From Baffinella frigidus (lineage: Eukaryota; Cryptophyceae; Cryptomonadales; Baffinellaceae), in contig MU647579.1 in assembly GCA_026770585.1 (NCBI GenBank), positions 18,624 through 35,927 on the forward strand: a stretch of DNA of 17,304 bases, read 5' to 3'. Shown piece after piece: positions 1 through 6,889 of this stretch. The translations under genes and the position numbers were made by a program. Under the pieces are notes generated by a model, which had not been told where the DNA came from, did no database searches, and saw nothing but the letters and a program-made list of their open reading frames with translations. Numbering within the stretch: the stretch's first letter is position 1; every line of letters starts with the position of its first letter.

Positions 1-10
1 TTAGAGTGTG

Positions 11-571
11 TACCGTGTAGCCGCCGCAGAGGAGGGAAATGTTGCCGGTGCTCTTCGGTTTGGAGTTCAGGGTTCAGGGTTCAGGGTTGGGGGTTGAGGG
101 TTGAGGCTTCACGGTCCGGGATTCAGGGTCGGGGGTTCAGGGTTCAGGGTTCACAGAGTTCAGGGTTCGGGAATTGACTTTAGAATGTTCCGGAATTGAC
201 TTTAGAATGTAGTGTGCCGAGTGGGTACCGTGTAGCCGCCGCAGAGGAGGGAAATGTTGCCGGTGCTCTTCATCACGTGTCCGGCGCGCGGGTCGGGGAG
301 CGCCTGCCGCGCGTTTGAATCGTGAACGCCCGCGTGACCGGTCACGCGGACGCCGAAGCCAGACGGTCGGTCGTGACTGCCTTGCGTGTTACCAATCCCG
401 AAACCCTAATGCAGGAGACGGGTGGTCTTGCAGATGGAAGTACACAGGCTTTAGACTGAGATAGCAAATTCCACCCTTCAAATAGCACAGAAAAAGGGGA
501 AATGTTGCCGGTGCTCTTCATCACGTGTCCGGCGCGCGGGTCGGGGAGCGCCTGCCGCGCGTTTGAATCGG
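11..571. repeat. Segmental direct repeats
   Basis: A 46-bp segment at 11-56 recurs at 226-271. A 72-bp segment at 251-322 recurs at 499-570. The two overlap in the 226-322 copy, so this stretch is a mosaic of duplicated blocks. No coding frame is supported here; the short frames on the minus strand differ between otherwise identical copies. Confidence 0.85.
66..168 (+). repeat. Degenerate TTCAGGG/TTGAGGG telomere-like tract
   Basis: A run of seven-base units such as TTCAGGG, TTGGGGG and TTGAGGG, interrupted by short unrelated bases. It matches the degenerate units of the larger array at 12.3-12.9 kb. It is an internal tract, not a chromosome end. Confidence 0.7.
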
Positions 572-716
572 TTTGAATCAAACGCGTTTGAATCGGTTTG
601 AATCAAACACGTTTGAATCGGTTTGCGTTTTCAAAACGCGTTTGAATCGATTTGCGTTTTCAAAACGCGTTTGAATCGGTCTGCGTTTTCAAAACGCGTT
701 TGAATCGATTTGTTTT
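561..716. repeat. Tandem array with 25- then 29-bp period
   Basis: The motif GTTTGAATCG starts at 561, 586, 611, 640, 669 and 698, giving periods of 25, 25, 29, 29 and 29. The 29-bp units carry the odd-centred palindrome GCGTTTTCAAAACGC; the 25-bp units carry GTTTGAATCAAAC instead. The period change coincides with the change of palindrome, suggesting a unit was altered once and then amplified. Confidence 0.9.
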
Positions 717-730
717 GATTTGATGAACCG

Positions 731-921
731 ATTTGATTTGGTTCGTGTGCAACAGATGTGTTTCGTTTGATGCGTGTGAAGGCCGTATCCTGCCAACTTC
801 TCTCCGCTTTCGGCAGTCCATCTATCGTCAAAGTCAATAAAATTCACTCAGAACCGAAGCTTTCTCCCCGCAAGATGCGCAGTACAAACAAATGAAAGCC
901 TAAAACAACATCCTCCTAACC
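731..921. other. Unique spacer, nothing recognised
   Basis: No tandem structure, inverted repeat or convincing reading frame is visible between the tandem array and the foldback element that follows. Confidence 0.5.
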
Positions 922-1061
922 TTATCCGGGGAAACCTATTTTTCTTTCATTTCATGGCAATGAAAATTACAACACCATTCGTTTTTACTAGTAATATTAA
1001 ATCATCCGTGTAGTAATTTTCATTGGAATCAAATGAAAGAAAAATAGGTTTCCCCGGATAA
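922..1061. mobile_element. Foldback (MITE-like) element, 140 bp
   Basis: Arms 922-970 and 1013-1061 are inverted complements: 31 perfect pairs from the outside, a six-base mismatched patch, then 12 perfect pairs, around a 42-nt loop. The word ATCCTCCT occurs at 910-917 and 1063-1070, close to both ends, which may be a target duplication if the true ends extend a few bases. No transposase is encoded, so it would be non-autonomous. The family is not identified. Confidence 0.8.
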
Positions 1062-1375
1062 AATCCTCCTCCCACGAAACACCTGCGCCGAGCCCCCGTC
1101 GTGCCACTTAGCAAAATCCCTTCGTCTCAACAGACATGGACGCGACGCAGGATGCGACAGTACAAAGGAGGACACGACATGGCTATTCGTGGTACAGAGG
1201 AGGACTCGCCATAGGACACGATCCACTCAGCAGCGGCCGAGTTGCTTTTCGCCCGGATATCCGGGGGAAATGCGGTTAGAATCCAATGCAGATGGGCCAG
1301 ATTCTAGTACAAATCGTTTAGATGGACTGTATCCGTGAAGCCCCCGGTGGCTGCTAAGTGGGTGCACTTCACCCT
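1062..1375. other. Spacer with one 14-bp palindrome
   Basis: No gene is supported. The only structure is a perfect 14-bp palindrome at 1252-1265 (CCCGGATATCCGGG). The minus-strand frame of 65 codons at 1029-1226 starts inside the foldback element and resembles no known protein. Confidence 0.5.
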
Positions 1376-1517
1376 CATCTCAAAAGATGACTGAATCAGT
1401 TCCCTAATTAGCGTTGTCATTGAACCAGGAGGGCGAATTAAATTTGCTATGCCCTAACAAATTTCTCCTATTCAACCTCCTACTGATAAGGAACTGATGC
1501 AGTTATCTTCCGAGATG
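1376..1517. mobile_element. Foldback element with CATCTC ends
   Basis: A 28-bp left arm (1376-1403) pairs with 1490-1517 with four or five mismatches. The right half belongs to the same family as the copies at 1735-1835, 2019-2118, 3247-3332, 3475-3558 and 4694-4792, all of which end in GAGATGAA or its complement. This is the only copy here with a recognisable left arm, so it may be nearest the full element. No target duplication is clear. Confidence 0.65.
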
Positions 1518-1615
1518 AACGCCAAGCCAGTCGTGGTGCACTTCAAACGTGGACAGTCCTAAGTTGCACGTCAACTTAGTGGTTACACGTCAACTTAGTG
1601 TGCACTTCACGTGCG
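1420..1615 (+). repeat. Dispersed inverted copy of 3148-3345
   Basis: The stretch 1507-1615 is a close inverted complement of 3148-3258, and similarity continues, weaker, back to 1420 (partner up to about 3345). Both copies contain a doubled AAGTTGACGTG word. The pair is a ~190-bp inverted duplication whose arms are about 1.5 kb apart. Confidence 0.75.
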
Positions 1616-1711
1616 CCACCTCACGCTCCCGGGGGGGGGCGACGGACACCTCCTCCCAGGGAAATTGACTTTGCAGGAAGCAAATGATGAGCCCGGTTTT
1701 ACTGACGGCAC

Positions 1712-1757
1712 TTTAATTAGGAGGCCTAATTAAATTTAATTAGGAGGCCTAATTAAA
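1712..1757. repeat. 23-bp tandem duplication
   Basis: Two head-to-tail copies (1712-1734, 1735-1757) of a unit containing the imperfect palindrome TAATTAGG-AGG-CCTAATTA. The second copy leads straight into the GAGATGAA-ended repeat family. Confidence 0.85.
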
Positions 1758-1834
1758 TTCACTATGCCGTAACTAATTTCTCCTATGCAACTTCCTATTG
1801 AAAACGAAGTGATTCAGTTCTCTTCCGAGATGAA
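1735..1834 (+). repeat. GAGATGAA-ended repeat, copy 1
   Basis: About 100 bp, starting at a TTAATTAGGAGGCC word and ending at GAGATGAA. It is nearly identical to 2019-2118 and, in reverse, to 4694-4792. It is non-coding, and probably a truncated relative of the foldback at 1376-1517. Confidence 0.8.
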
Positions 1835-1974
1835 ACCACACGGTGGGCTTCGAGGGTTTCGGGACGCCTAGATATAGCGGCAACGTGACCAATTCTGCAT
1901 GAGAAAATCCTTCAAGTTAACTGCCCACAGGGTAAGTTGACTTTTGATGAAAGGTCCGTAGTCCACCGTGTGGT
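1835..1974. mobile_element. Foldback element with CCACACGGTGG ends
   Basis: Arms 1835-1860 and 1949-1974 pair over about 26 bases, the outer 12 perfectly. The interior (roughly 1870-1974) matches 3663-3765, inside a similar element at 3628-3765. The ends resemble those of the CACACAGCGG elements at 4513 and 6890, suggesting one superfamily. No target duplication is evident. Confidence 0.65.
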
Positions 1975-1991
1975 TACTGAGACGGCGCTAG

Positions 1992-2118
1992 AATACCTGG
2001 GGCGTGCCCGTGGGGGGATTTAATTAGGAGGCCTAAGTAAATTCACTATGCCGTAACTGATTTCTCCTATGCAACCTCCTATTGAAAACGAAGTGATTCA
2101 GTTATCTTCTGAGATGAA
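1992..2118 (+). repeat. GAGATGAA-ended repeat, copy 2, with upstream module
   Basis: Matches 4694-4819 in inverted orientation over its whole length, including a conserved upstream block TACCTGGGGCG. The same block begins a third, shorter match near 2348. Confidence 0.8.
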
Positions 2119-2165
2119 CTACCTGGGTGGCCCAAAACGCAGGGACTTTCATTGTTTCCTAGGAG

Positions 2166-2307
2166 AAATCATAGGAGAAATTACTATGCCGTAGGTAAGA
2201 AATCATAGGAGAAATTACTATGCCTAGGTAAGAAATCATAGGAGAAATCACTATGCCATAGGTAAGAAATCACAGGAGAAATTTGGCCTAGTAATTGCCA
2301 TAGGTAA
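2166..2307. repeat. 33/34-bp tandem array
   Basis: Units begin at 2166, 2200 and 2233, with a diverged fourth at 2267. Each starts AAATCATAGGAGAAAT and ends TAGGTAAG. Part of the unit (ATAGGAGAAAT) resembles the middle of the neighbouring GAGATGAA-ended repeats, so the array probably grew from one of them. Confidence 0.85.
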
Positions 2308-2319
2308 TTTTACTTATGA

Positions 2320-2344
2320 ATCCGGTTGTGGCCCACAACCGGAT
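2320..2344. other. 25-bp palindrome
   Basis: Twelve bases on each side of a single central C are perfect complements, so either strand can form a hairpin only by opening the centre. It sits between the tandem array and a TACCTGGG module. Confidence 0.9.
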
Positions 2345-2475
2345 GAAGTACCTGGGAGGCGCCCGTGGAGGAGCACTTTCCAGGCTCGCGGGGGGGGCCG
2401 AAGGACACCTCCTCCCACGCCTGCGACGACTGGTCGAAGAACCTGCGTGCGGCAAGTTACTTTACAAACCGTGCG

Positions 2476-2580
2476 ACGAGTTGCTTTACAAACCTCAGTC
2501 TCAGCACGTGCAACGAGGTACTTTACAAACCTCAGTCTCAGCACGTGCAACGAGTTACTTTACAAACCGCAGTCTGGGTG
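2476..2580. repeat. 37-bp tandem array
   Basis: Units at 2476-2512 and 2513-2549 differ at two or three bases, and a third from 2550 diverges after about 25 bases. A partial unit precedes them (2450-2475). The core is CTTTACAAACC. Because 37 is not a multiple of three, open frames crossing the array change peptide with each unit, which argues against coding. Confidence 0.9.
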
Positions 2581-2644
2581 CCGTCACTACTCACGTGGTC
2601 AGTGCGGCCCCTCTGGTGATGGTGCGTGGCAACGCTCTGCTGGA

Positions 2645-2727
2645 CTCCACTGTTACTTCTTAAGTTAACAGAGGTTCCACTTTTGCTTTGAGACGTTCCA
2701 CTCTCGACTTTTGTCTCGGTGGGCCGC
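2645..2727. repeat. 83-bp exact repeat, copy 1
   Basis: Identical base for base to 5121-5203, about 2.5 kb away in the same orientation. The identity stops abruptly on both sides. Confidence 0.95.
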
Positions 2728-2912
2728 TCTTTGAAGGCGTGCCACCAAGACACATGTACCCGCTCGGCCGGTCTCGGCTGGCGTCAGAGGGGGGGGCACA
2801 CGAGGCTTACCCCGGCAAACAGAATAAAAGTCGAGTGTAGGCGTTTTGTGGGGAGTTGTTCACGGTCTGGGGCACGTGGTCAGCGCGGCCCTCCCCTCTA
2901 GTGCTAGGGTTT

Positions 2913-3072
2913 TTATCTCAGATAAACACTTTTAAAAGTCGTTTTCCTAAGTCAACTCCCCCACAAATCCGGCAACTTATGCGTACGGGCTCGCAGAGTA
3001 AAGCATAAGTTGACAGATTTGTGGGGGAGTTGACTTAGGAAAACGACTTTTAAAAGTGTTTATCTGAGATAA
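2913..3072 (-). mobile_element. 160-bp foldback element, copy 1
   Basis: Long near-perfect inverted arms with ends TTATCTCAG, a loop of about 24 nt, and a 4-bp direct repeat GTTT immediately outside both ends (2909-2912, 3073-3076). It is the same element as 7058-7217 in opposite orientation (same length, one difference seen by eye) and a relative of 9785-9934. It encodes no protein and must depend on a transposase supplied elsewhere. Its family is unknown to me. Confidence 0.92.
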
Positions 3073-3246
3073 GTTTAGGGTTCAAGCGATCCTGGCTCTG
3101 CTGGATCAACACGTACCCGCTCGGTCTCGGCCATGCTGGGACGTGGTGCACGTGAAGTGCATCACTAAGTTGACGTGCAGCCACTAAGTTGACGTGCAAC
3201 TTAGGACTGTCCACTTTTGAAGTGCACCACGACTGGCTCGGCGTTC

Positions 3247-3332
3247 ATCTCGGAAGATTGCTGCATCACTTCCTTTTCAATAGGAGGTGGAATAGGAGAA
3301 ACTAGTCAGGGCAGAGTAAAATTAATAAGGTC
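3247..3332 (-). repeat. GAGATGAA-ended repeat, diverged reverse copy
   Basis: Reads in reverse from the TTCATCTCGG word and shares the AATAGGAGG and ATAGGAGAAA motifs with its relatives. A second reverse copy lies at 3475-3558 in the next module unit. Confidence 0.65.
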
Positions 3333-3559
3333 GAGTGTAGGCGTTTTGTGGGGAGTTGGTCACGGTCTGGGGCACGTGGTCAGCGTGGCCCTCCCCTCTA
3401 GTGATCTGCCGTGGCTCTGCTGGACCAACACGTACCCGCTCGGTCTCGGCCATGCTTGGACTAGCTCGGAGTTCATCTCGCAAGATTACTGAATCACTTC
3501 CTTTTCAATAGGAGGTTGAATAGGAGAAACTAGTCAGGGCAGAGTAAAATTAATTAGGT

Positions 3560-3588
3560 CTCGGACGCGTCCGAGGGGGGGGGGGGGG
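3560..3588. other. 16-bp palindrome fused to a G14 run
   Basis: CTCGGACGCGTCCGAG (3560-3575) is a perfect palindrome whose last G begins a run of 14 guanines (3575-3588). Long G runs are length-unstable and often miscalled, so the exact count is uncertain. Confidence 0.85.
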
Positions 3589-3627
3589 TGCAGGTCCCCG
3601 AGTCCGTTCCCAAATCGATCAGAGGCT

Positions 3628-3765
3628 CCACACAGTGGGCTACGGGGGTCTCGGTTCCACTAGATTTAGCGGTAACGTGACCAAATTTGCACCAGAAAAG
3701 CCTGAAAGTTAATTGCCTCGAGGCAAGTTGACTTTTGATGAAAGGTCCGTAGTCCACCGTGCGGG
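3628..3765. mobile_element. Foldback element with CCACACAGTGG ends
   Basis: The left end (3628-3645) pairs with 3747-3765 with a few mismatches. Its interior is a diverged direct copy of the interior of 1835-1974. It is non-coding, and no target duplication is visible. Confidence 0.6.
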
Positions 3766-3768
3766 TGC

Positions 3769-4066
3769 GTAACAGGGCTCTGAATGAATTGGAGCGCTGC
3801 AACGGTATGCCCATACTGTTTCAGCCATCAGTATGTGTCAACTAGCCATGGAGGTAAGCAGTTGAGACAAGAGGCGGGTTGTTCAACGAGTTGGCGCAAA
3901 TGCGTTACTATTACTAGTATGAGCCTTCTGTGTAGTAGTAAACTTCGAGGTAAGCCGTTGTGGCAAGAGGCGGGTTGGTCCGTAGTAACAGGGCTCTGAA
4001 TGAATCGGAGGGCTGCAACGGTATGCCCATACTGTTTCAGCCATCAGTACGTGTCAACTAGCCATG
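3769..4066. repeat. 82-bp direct repeat pair
   Basis: 3769-3850 recurs at 3985-4066 with a few changes. Between them, a ~29-bp block with the words GGTAAGC and GGCAAGAGGCGGGTTG is also doubled (about 3852-3880 and 3950-3978). The spacer contains GTGTAGTAGTAA, a word close to the hairpin sequences at 6320. Confidence 0.85.
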
Positions 4067-4345
4067 AATCAGTATGTGTTAACTAGCCATGAATCAGTAG
4101 AGCCAATCTGGTAGGACTTGGCCAAAGCGAACTTCGAAGTTGCAAGATTGCGAACTTCTAGATGGACCCGTTTGGACATGTAGCGTTTTAAATTCAAATT
4201 TTGCAGTACAAATATGGTGTTTACTAATAATTACGGTCCATCTAGATGTTCGCAATCTTGCAACTTCGAAGTTCGCTTTGGCCAAGTCCTACCAGATTGG
4301 CTCTATGTGTCAACTAGCCATGAATCAGTATGTGTCAACCAGCCG
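4045..4345. repeat. 25-bp tandem array split by a transposable element
   Basis: Units of the form CAGTATGTGTCAACTAGCC start at 4045, 4070, 4095 and 4326. The third unit is interrupted after CAGTA by the element at 4100-4303. The intact neighbours show the empty site directly. Confidence 0.92.
4100..4303. mobile_element. 204-bp foldback element flanked by TA
   Basis: Arms of about 67 bases with only a few mismatches, ends GAGCCAATCTGG, around an AT-richer loop. TA lies directly outside both ends (4098-4099, 4304-4305), while the uninterrupted neighbouring unit has a single TA at that position. TA duplication is the signature of Tc1/mariner-like transposition, so this is probably a mariner-type MITE. 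It has no coding capacity. Confidence 0.92.
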
Positions 4346-4476
4346 AGGCCTGAACCCCCCCCCTGAAACTCTGAAGTCCCCCCCCTGAAACCATGCTATC
4401 ATGCATACGGTAGCACCCTATGGAACGCTGTATTTACAGTACCACCCTTAGGCATCCCGGAATGAGGAATGAGGAT

Positions 4477-4500
4477 GCACCTAATGCCGGAATTAGGTGC
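4477..4500. other. Small hairpin
   Basis: Perfect 9-bp stem (GCACCTAAT/ATTAGGTGC) with a 6-nt loop. No T-run follows, so I do not call it a terminator. Confidence 0.7.
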
Positions 4501-4512
4501 AGCCTTGCCAGC

Positions 4513-4672
4513 CACACAGCGGGCTTCGAAGGGATTTCCGGCCCAAATCGGGCCACCTTTCCGTTGCCTTATCTGTAGGAACCCCCCCTATGCCCCTACG
4601 GGTTGCCTACCGTAGGGTCTTAGGTCTTATCGCGTAGGGGTTATTCGAGATCCCTTCGAAGTCCGCTGTGTG
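4513..4672. mobile_element. 160-bp element with CACACAGCGG ends, copy 1
   Basis: The ends pair over about 23 bases with one mismatch. Just inside lies a small palindrome (GGCCC...GGGCC), and the middle is the core hairpin with CCTACCGTAGG. It is homologous to 6890-7048. Only GC is shared outside both ends, which is too short to call a target duplication. Confidence 0.8.
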
Positions 4673-4693
4673 GCGTGTCTCGCTGCAACCCCG

Positions 4694-4819
4694 TTCATCT
4701 CAGAAGATAACTGAATCGCTTCGTTTTCAATAGGAGGTTGCATAGGAGAAATCAGTTACGGCTTAGTGAATTTACTTAGGCCTCCTAATTAAATTCCTCC
4801 ACGGGCGCGCCCCAGGTAT
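4694..4819 (-). repeat. GAGATGAA-ended repeat, copy 3 (reverse)
   Basis: Inverted match to 1992-2118 over its full length, including the GGGGCGCGCC block beyond the element proper. Confidence 0.8.
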
Positions 4820-4895
4820 GCTGAAAGCACGGTACCAGATGCCGGAAGTCAGCCCCCCTCTGAAAGCACGACACCAGGTGTCGTAGGTGAGGCCA

Positions 4896-4968
4896 ATATT
4901 CCAAAAAGTCAGATAGCCGTATATTCCAAAAGTCAGATAGCCGTATATTCCAAAAAGTCAGATAGCCG
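4896..4968. repeat. 25-bp tandem triplet
   Basis: Three head-to-tail units from 4896, 4921 and 4945 with core ATTCCAAAAAGTCAGATAGC. The middle one is a base shorter in its A run. Confidence 0.9.
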
Positions 4969-5040
4969 AGTCCTACCAGAGGCTATCGCCTCCACCGAAA
5001 ACTCTGCCCCGAGGCTCTTGCGTGGCGGTACCAGGTGACA

Positions 5041-5120
5041 CCCCTCTGAGAGCACTCTTACCAGGTGTCGGAAGTCAGCCCGTTGCCCGAGGTGCACGTG
5101 CCGAGGTTCGCGCACCCGTT
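5041..5120. repeat. 80-bp direct repeat, copy 1
   Basis: Matches 5515-5594 with about four differences. Copy 1 is followed at once by the 83-bp exact repeat (5121-5203), copy 2 by the 136-139-bp tandem array. The shared block ends at the same base in both. Confidence 0.9.
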
Positions 5121-5203
5121 CTCCACTGTTACTTCTTAAGTTAACAGAGGTTCCACTTTTGCTTTGAGACGTTCCACTCTCGACTTTTGTCTCGGTGGGC
5201 CGC
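5121..5203. repeat. 83-bp exact repeat, copy 2
   Basis: Identical to 2645-2727. Its left edge is exactly the right edge of the 80-bp repeat. Confidence 0.95.
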
Positions 5204-5356
5204 GCTCTTTCAGCGAGAAGCAAGAGGAACCCCCCCCAACATCATCACAACCATTCCCAGCTATCCCGCAGAGCTATTACTACCAGAATAGCTCCAAGCA
5301 ACAGGGATCAGAACCAGGGACGCGCTGGCGAACCCGCGTGTTTCTATCGGAAATAA

Positions 5357-5460
5357 TAGAAAGACGCGGTTTTCGCATAGAAAGACGCGGTTTTCGCATA
5401 GAAAGACGCGGTTTTCGCATAGAAAGATGCGGTTTCGCATAGAAAGACGCGGTTTCCGCA
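5357..5460. repeat. 21-bp minisatellite, five units
   Basis: Units start at 5357, 5378, 5399, 5420 and 5440: three identical, one of 20 bp with two changes, and one with a single change. The unit is TAGAAAGACGCGGTTTTCGC plus A. A 21-bp period reads as seven-residue peptide repeats in all frames, which produces several overlapping open frames on both strands. The 20-bp fourth unit breaks the frame, so coding is unlikely. Confidence 0.92.
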
Positions 5461-5514
5461 TCGGCCACGTCGGGAGAGAACTCTGAAAGGATGGTACCAG
5501 GTGTCTGTGCAACC

Positions 5515-5594
5515 CCCCTCTGAGAGCACTCTTACCAGGTGTCGGAAGTGAGCCCGTTTCCAGAGGTGCACGTGCCGAGGTTCGCGCACCCGTT
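5515..5594. repeat. 80-bp direct repeat, copy 2
   Basis: Second copy of 5041-5120, ending where the 136-139-bp array begins. Confidence 0.9.
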
Positions 5595-6290
5595 GTCGCC
5601 CCCGACAATGTACACCGCGCCTGCAACGTGCATCCGGGTTTCGGGTTTAGGGATCTTGTTGCGCCTGCATACCCCGGGCTGAGGCTTAAAGGATCCTGTT
5701 GCCCCCGTTTCGTGCTCGCGGACCACGGTTGTTGCCCCCGATAATGTACACCGCGCCTGCAACGTACATCCGGGTTTCGGGTTTAGGGATCTTGTTGCGC
5801 CTGCAACCCCCGGTTGAGGGGTTAGGGGTCCTGTTGGTTGCCCCCGTTTCGTGTTCGCGGACAACGGTTGTTGTCCCCGATAATGTACGCCGCGCGTGCA
5901 AACCCGGGTTGAGGGTTGAGGGATCGCTGCCGTTGAGGAACCCTCCAGTCACGGTGAGGGCACGCAACACACTTTCATAGGGTAACGGCCTGAAAATGGG
6001 GTAGTTAGGCCTACGGCATTGCCTAGGACCTCCTACCGTAGGCCGAGACTTTTTGGTCCTAGGATCCCTCGGCCTACGGTAGGAGGTCCTAGGCAATGCC
6101 GTATGCCTAACTACCCCATTTTCAGGCCGTTAGCCTATGAACACTTGTTGTCCCCGTTATGTGTTCGCGGGGCACGATTGTTGCCCCCGACAAAGTGCAC
6201 CGCGCCTGGAAGCCCGAGTTGAGGGTTGAGGGATCACTGCCGTTGAGGGACCCTGGCGTAGGTGCGCGCAACACACTTGCAGCCCCCTAG
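5595..6290. repeat. Array of four 136-139-bp units
   Basis: The landmark CCCCGA(C/T)AA(T/A)GT places units near 5604, 5740, 5879 and 6189. Spacings are 136, 139 and 310. Subtracting the 166-bp element and one 6-bp flank from the last leaves 138, matching the others. Units carry GTTTAGGG-like and GTTGAGGG words. No frame is conserved across units. Confidence 0.92.
5975..6140. mobile_element. 166-bp foldback element, copy 1
   Basis: Ends TCATAGG/CCTATGA. Arms pair over about 75 bases with very few mismatches, and the interior holds CCTACCGTAGG and CCTAGG palindromes. The 6-bp word ACACTT lies directly outside both ends (5969-5974, 6141-6146). The same-length diverged element at 13163-13328 has the same left end. 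It is non-coding. Confidence 0.92.
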
Positions 6291-6319
6291 GGAGGTCACA
6301 GGTGATTTAATCAGTCAAC

Positions 6320-6351
6320 TCGTGTAGTAAATGTCGATGTTTACTACACGA
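6320..6351. other. Hairpin with a third half-site
   Basis: Perfect 12-bp stem TCGTGTAGTAAA/TTTACTACACGA around an 8-nt loop, followed at about 6360-6372 by another TTTACTACACGA. The word GTGTAGTAA also occurs near 1010 and 16880. The rest of 6291-6473 shows nothing else. Confidence 0.75.
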
Positions 6352-6473
6352 TTATCGATATTTACTACACGATCCGTCCATTGATAGGGGAGGTCACACG
6401 AGAGAGAAGATACTCCCGAGGGACCTTCCCAGAGTCGTAAATCACAAAGTAAACGACGTGTACGAAGATCACC

Positions 6474-6554
6474 TTCCGTTACCTTATCCGTAGGAACCCC
6501 CCTATGTCCCTACGGATTGCCTACCGTAGGGTCCTAGGTCTTATCGCTTAGGGG
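6474..6554. repeat. CCTACCGTAGG core hairpin, solo copy
   Basis: The core found inside the 160-bp CACACAGCGG elements: CCGTAGG ... CCCTACGG hairpin, then CCTACCGTAGG, then GGTCCTAGGTCTTATCGC. Here it stands without the element's ends and joins directly to the AGACTTCCGTGG module. Confidence 0.8.
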
Positions 6555-6612
6555 AGACTTCCGTGGTACAAATTTAAAACTGACGGGAACAGCTGCCTCC
6601 ATTTATGGCTGT
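6555..6612 (+). repeat. AGACTTCCGTGG + TGCCTCCATTTATGGC module
   Basis: The first module recurs at 7374-7422 and 7867-7915 (those two share 49 bp with three differences). The second recurs at 7512-7530, 7637-7655 and 8018-8036. They are about 11 bases apart here but roughly 90-100 apart in the other two arrangements. They are probably pieces of one dispersed repeat family. Confidence 0.75.
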
Positions 6613-6735
6613 GAGCGCTGCGAGAGCGTGCACCGCCCCCCATAGTAATTAATTGGGGTCCATAGTAATTAATTAGGGACCCCTCCCTAGTAGCCACAGG
6701 GTGTTCGAGTTTGTAGACCTGGGGTGAAGCCCGAG

Positions 6736-6790
6736 TTTCCGTTACCTTATCCGTAGGAACCCCCCAAAGTCCCTACGGATTGCCTACCGA
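6736..6790. repeat. Core hairpin, truncated copy
   Basis: Starts with the same CCCGAGTTTCCGTTACC lead-in as the copy inside 6890-7048 but stops after GATTGCCTACCG. Confidence 0.75.
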
Positions 6791-6850
6791 GCAACACGTG
6801 AGAAACAGGTGCTTGCGAATCCATCGACCATCCAGCGGCAGCGGAACCCG

Positions 6851-6881
6851 GCCGAAATGCATCTGGCAGATGTATTTCGGC
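6851..6881. other. 14-bp-stem hairpin
   Basis: GCCGAAATGCATCT pairs with AGATGTATTTCGGC with one mismatch across a 3-nt loop. It lies eight bases left of the next element. Confidence 0.75.
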
Positions 6882-6889
6882 GCTCGCGC

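Larger units (their letters stand above)
2830..3556. repeat. Tandem duplicated module, copy 1 enlarged by insertions
   Basis: Unit 2 (3330-3556, ~227 bp) matches unit 1 (2830-3329, ~500 bp) in three blocks: 2830-2903 with 3330-3403, about 3091-3137 with 3411-3457, and 3234-3329 with 3464-3556. The extra length in unit 1 is the 160-bp element with its target duplication plus a segment near 3138-3230 that contains the inverted copy of 1507-1615. The insertions therefore came after the duplication, or unit 2 derives from an empty allele. Confidence 0.8.

Noticed and set aside
2316-2663. Plus-strand frames of 73-115 codons across the 37-bp array
   Set aside because: The 37-bp period shifts frame at every unit, so the peptides are not conserved between units.
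4513-4672. 2-bp GC target duplication
   Set aside because: The homologous element at 6890-7048 lacks it, so the match is likely chance.
5357-5460. CRISPR-like regular repeats
   Set aside because: Units are contiguous with no spacers, and the context is eukaryotic. The same applies to 16241-16310 and 2476-2580.
5261-5626. Overlapping minus-strand frames with seven-residue peptide repeats
   Set aside because: They derive from a 21-bp minisatellite. One 20-bp unit breaks the frame and there is no other protein-like sequence.
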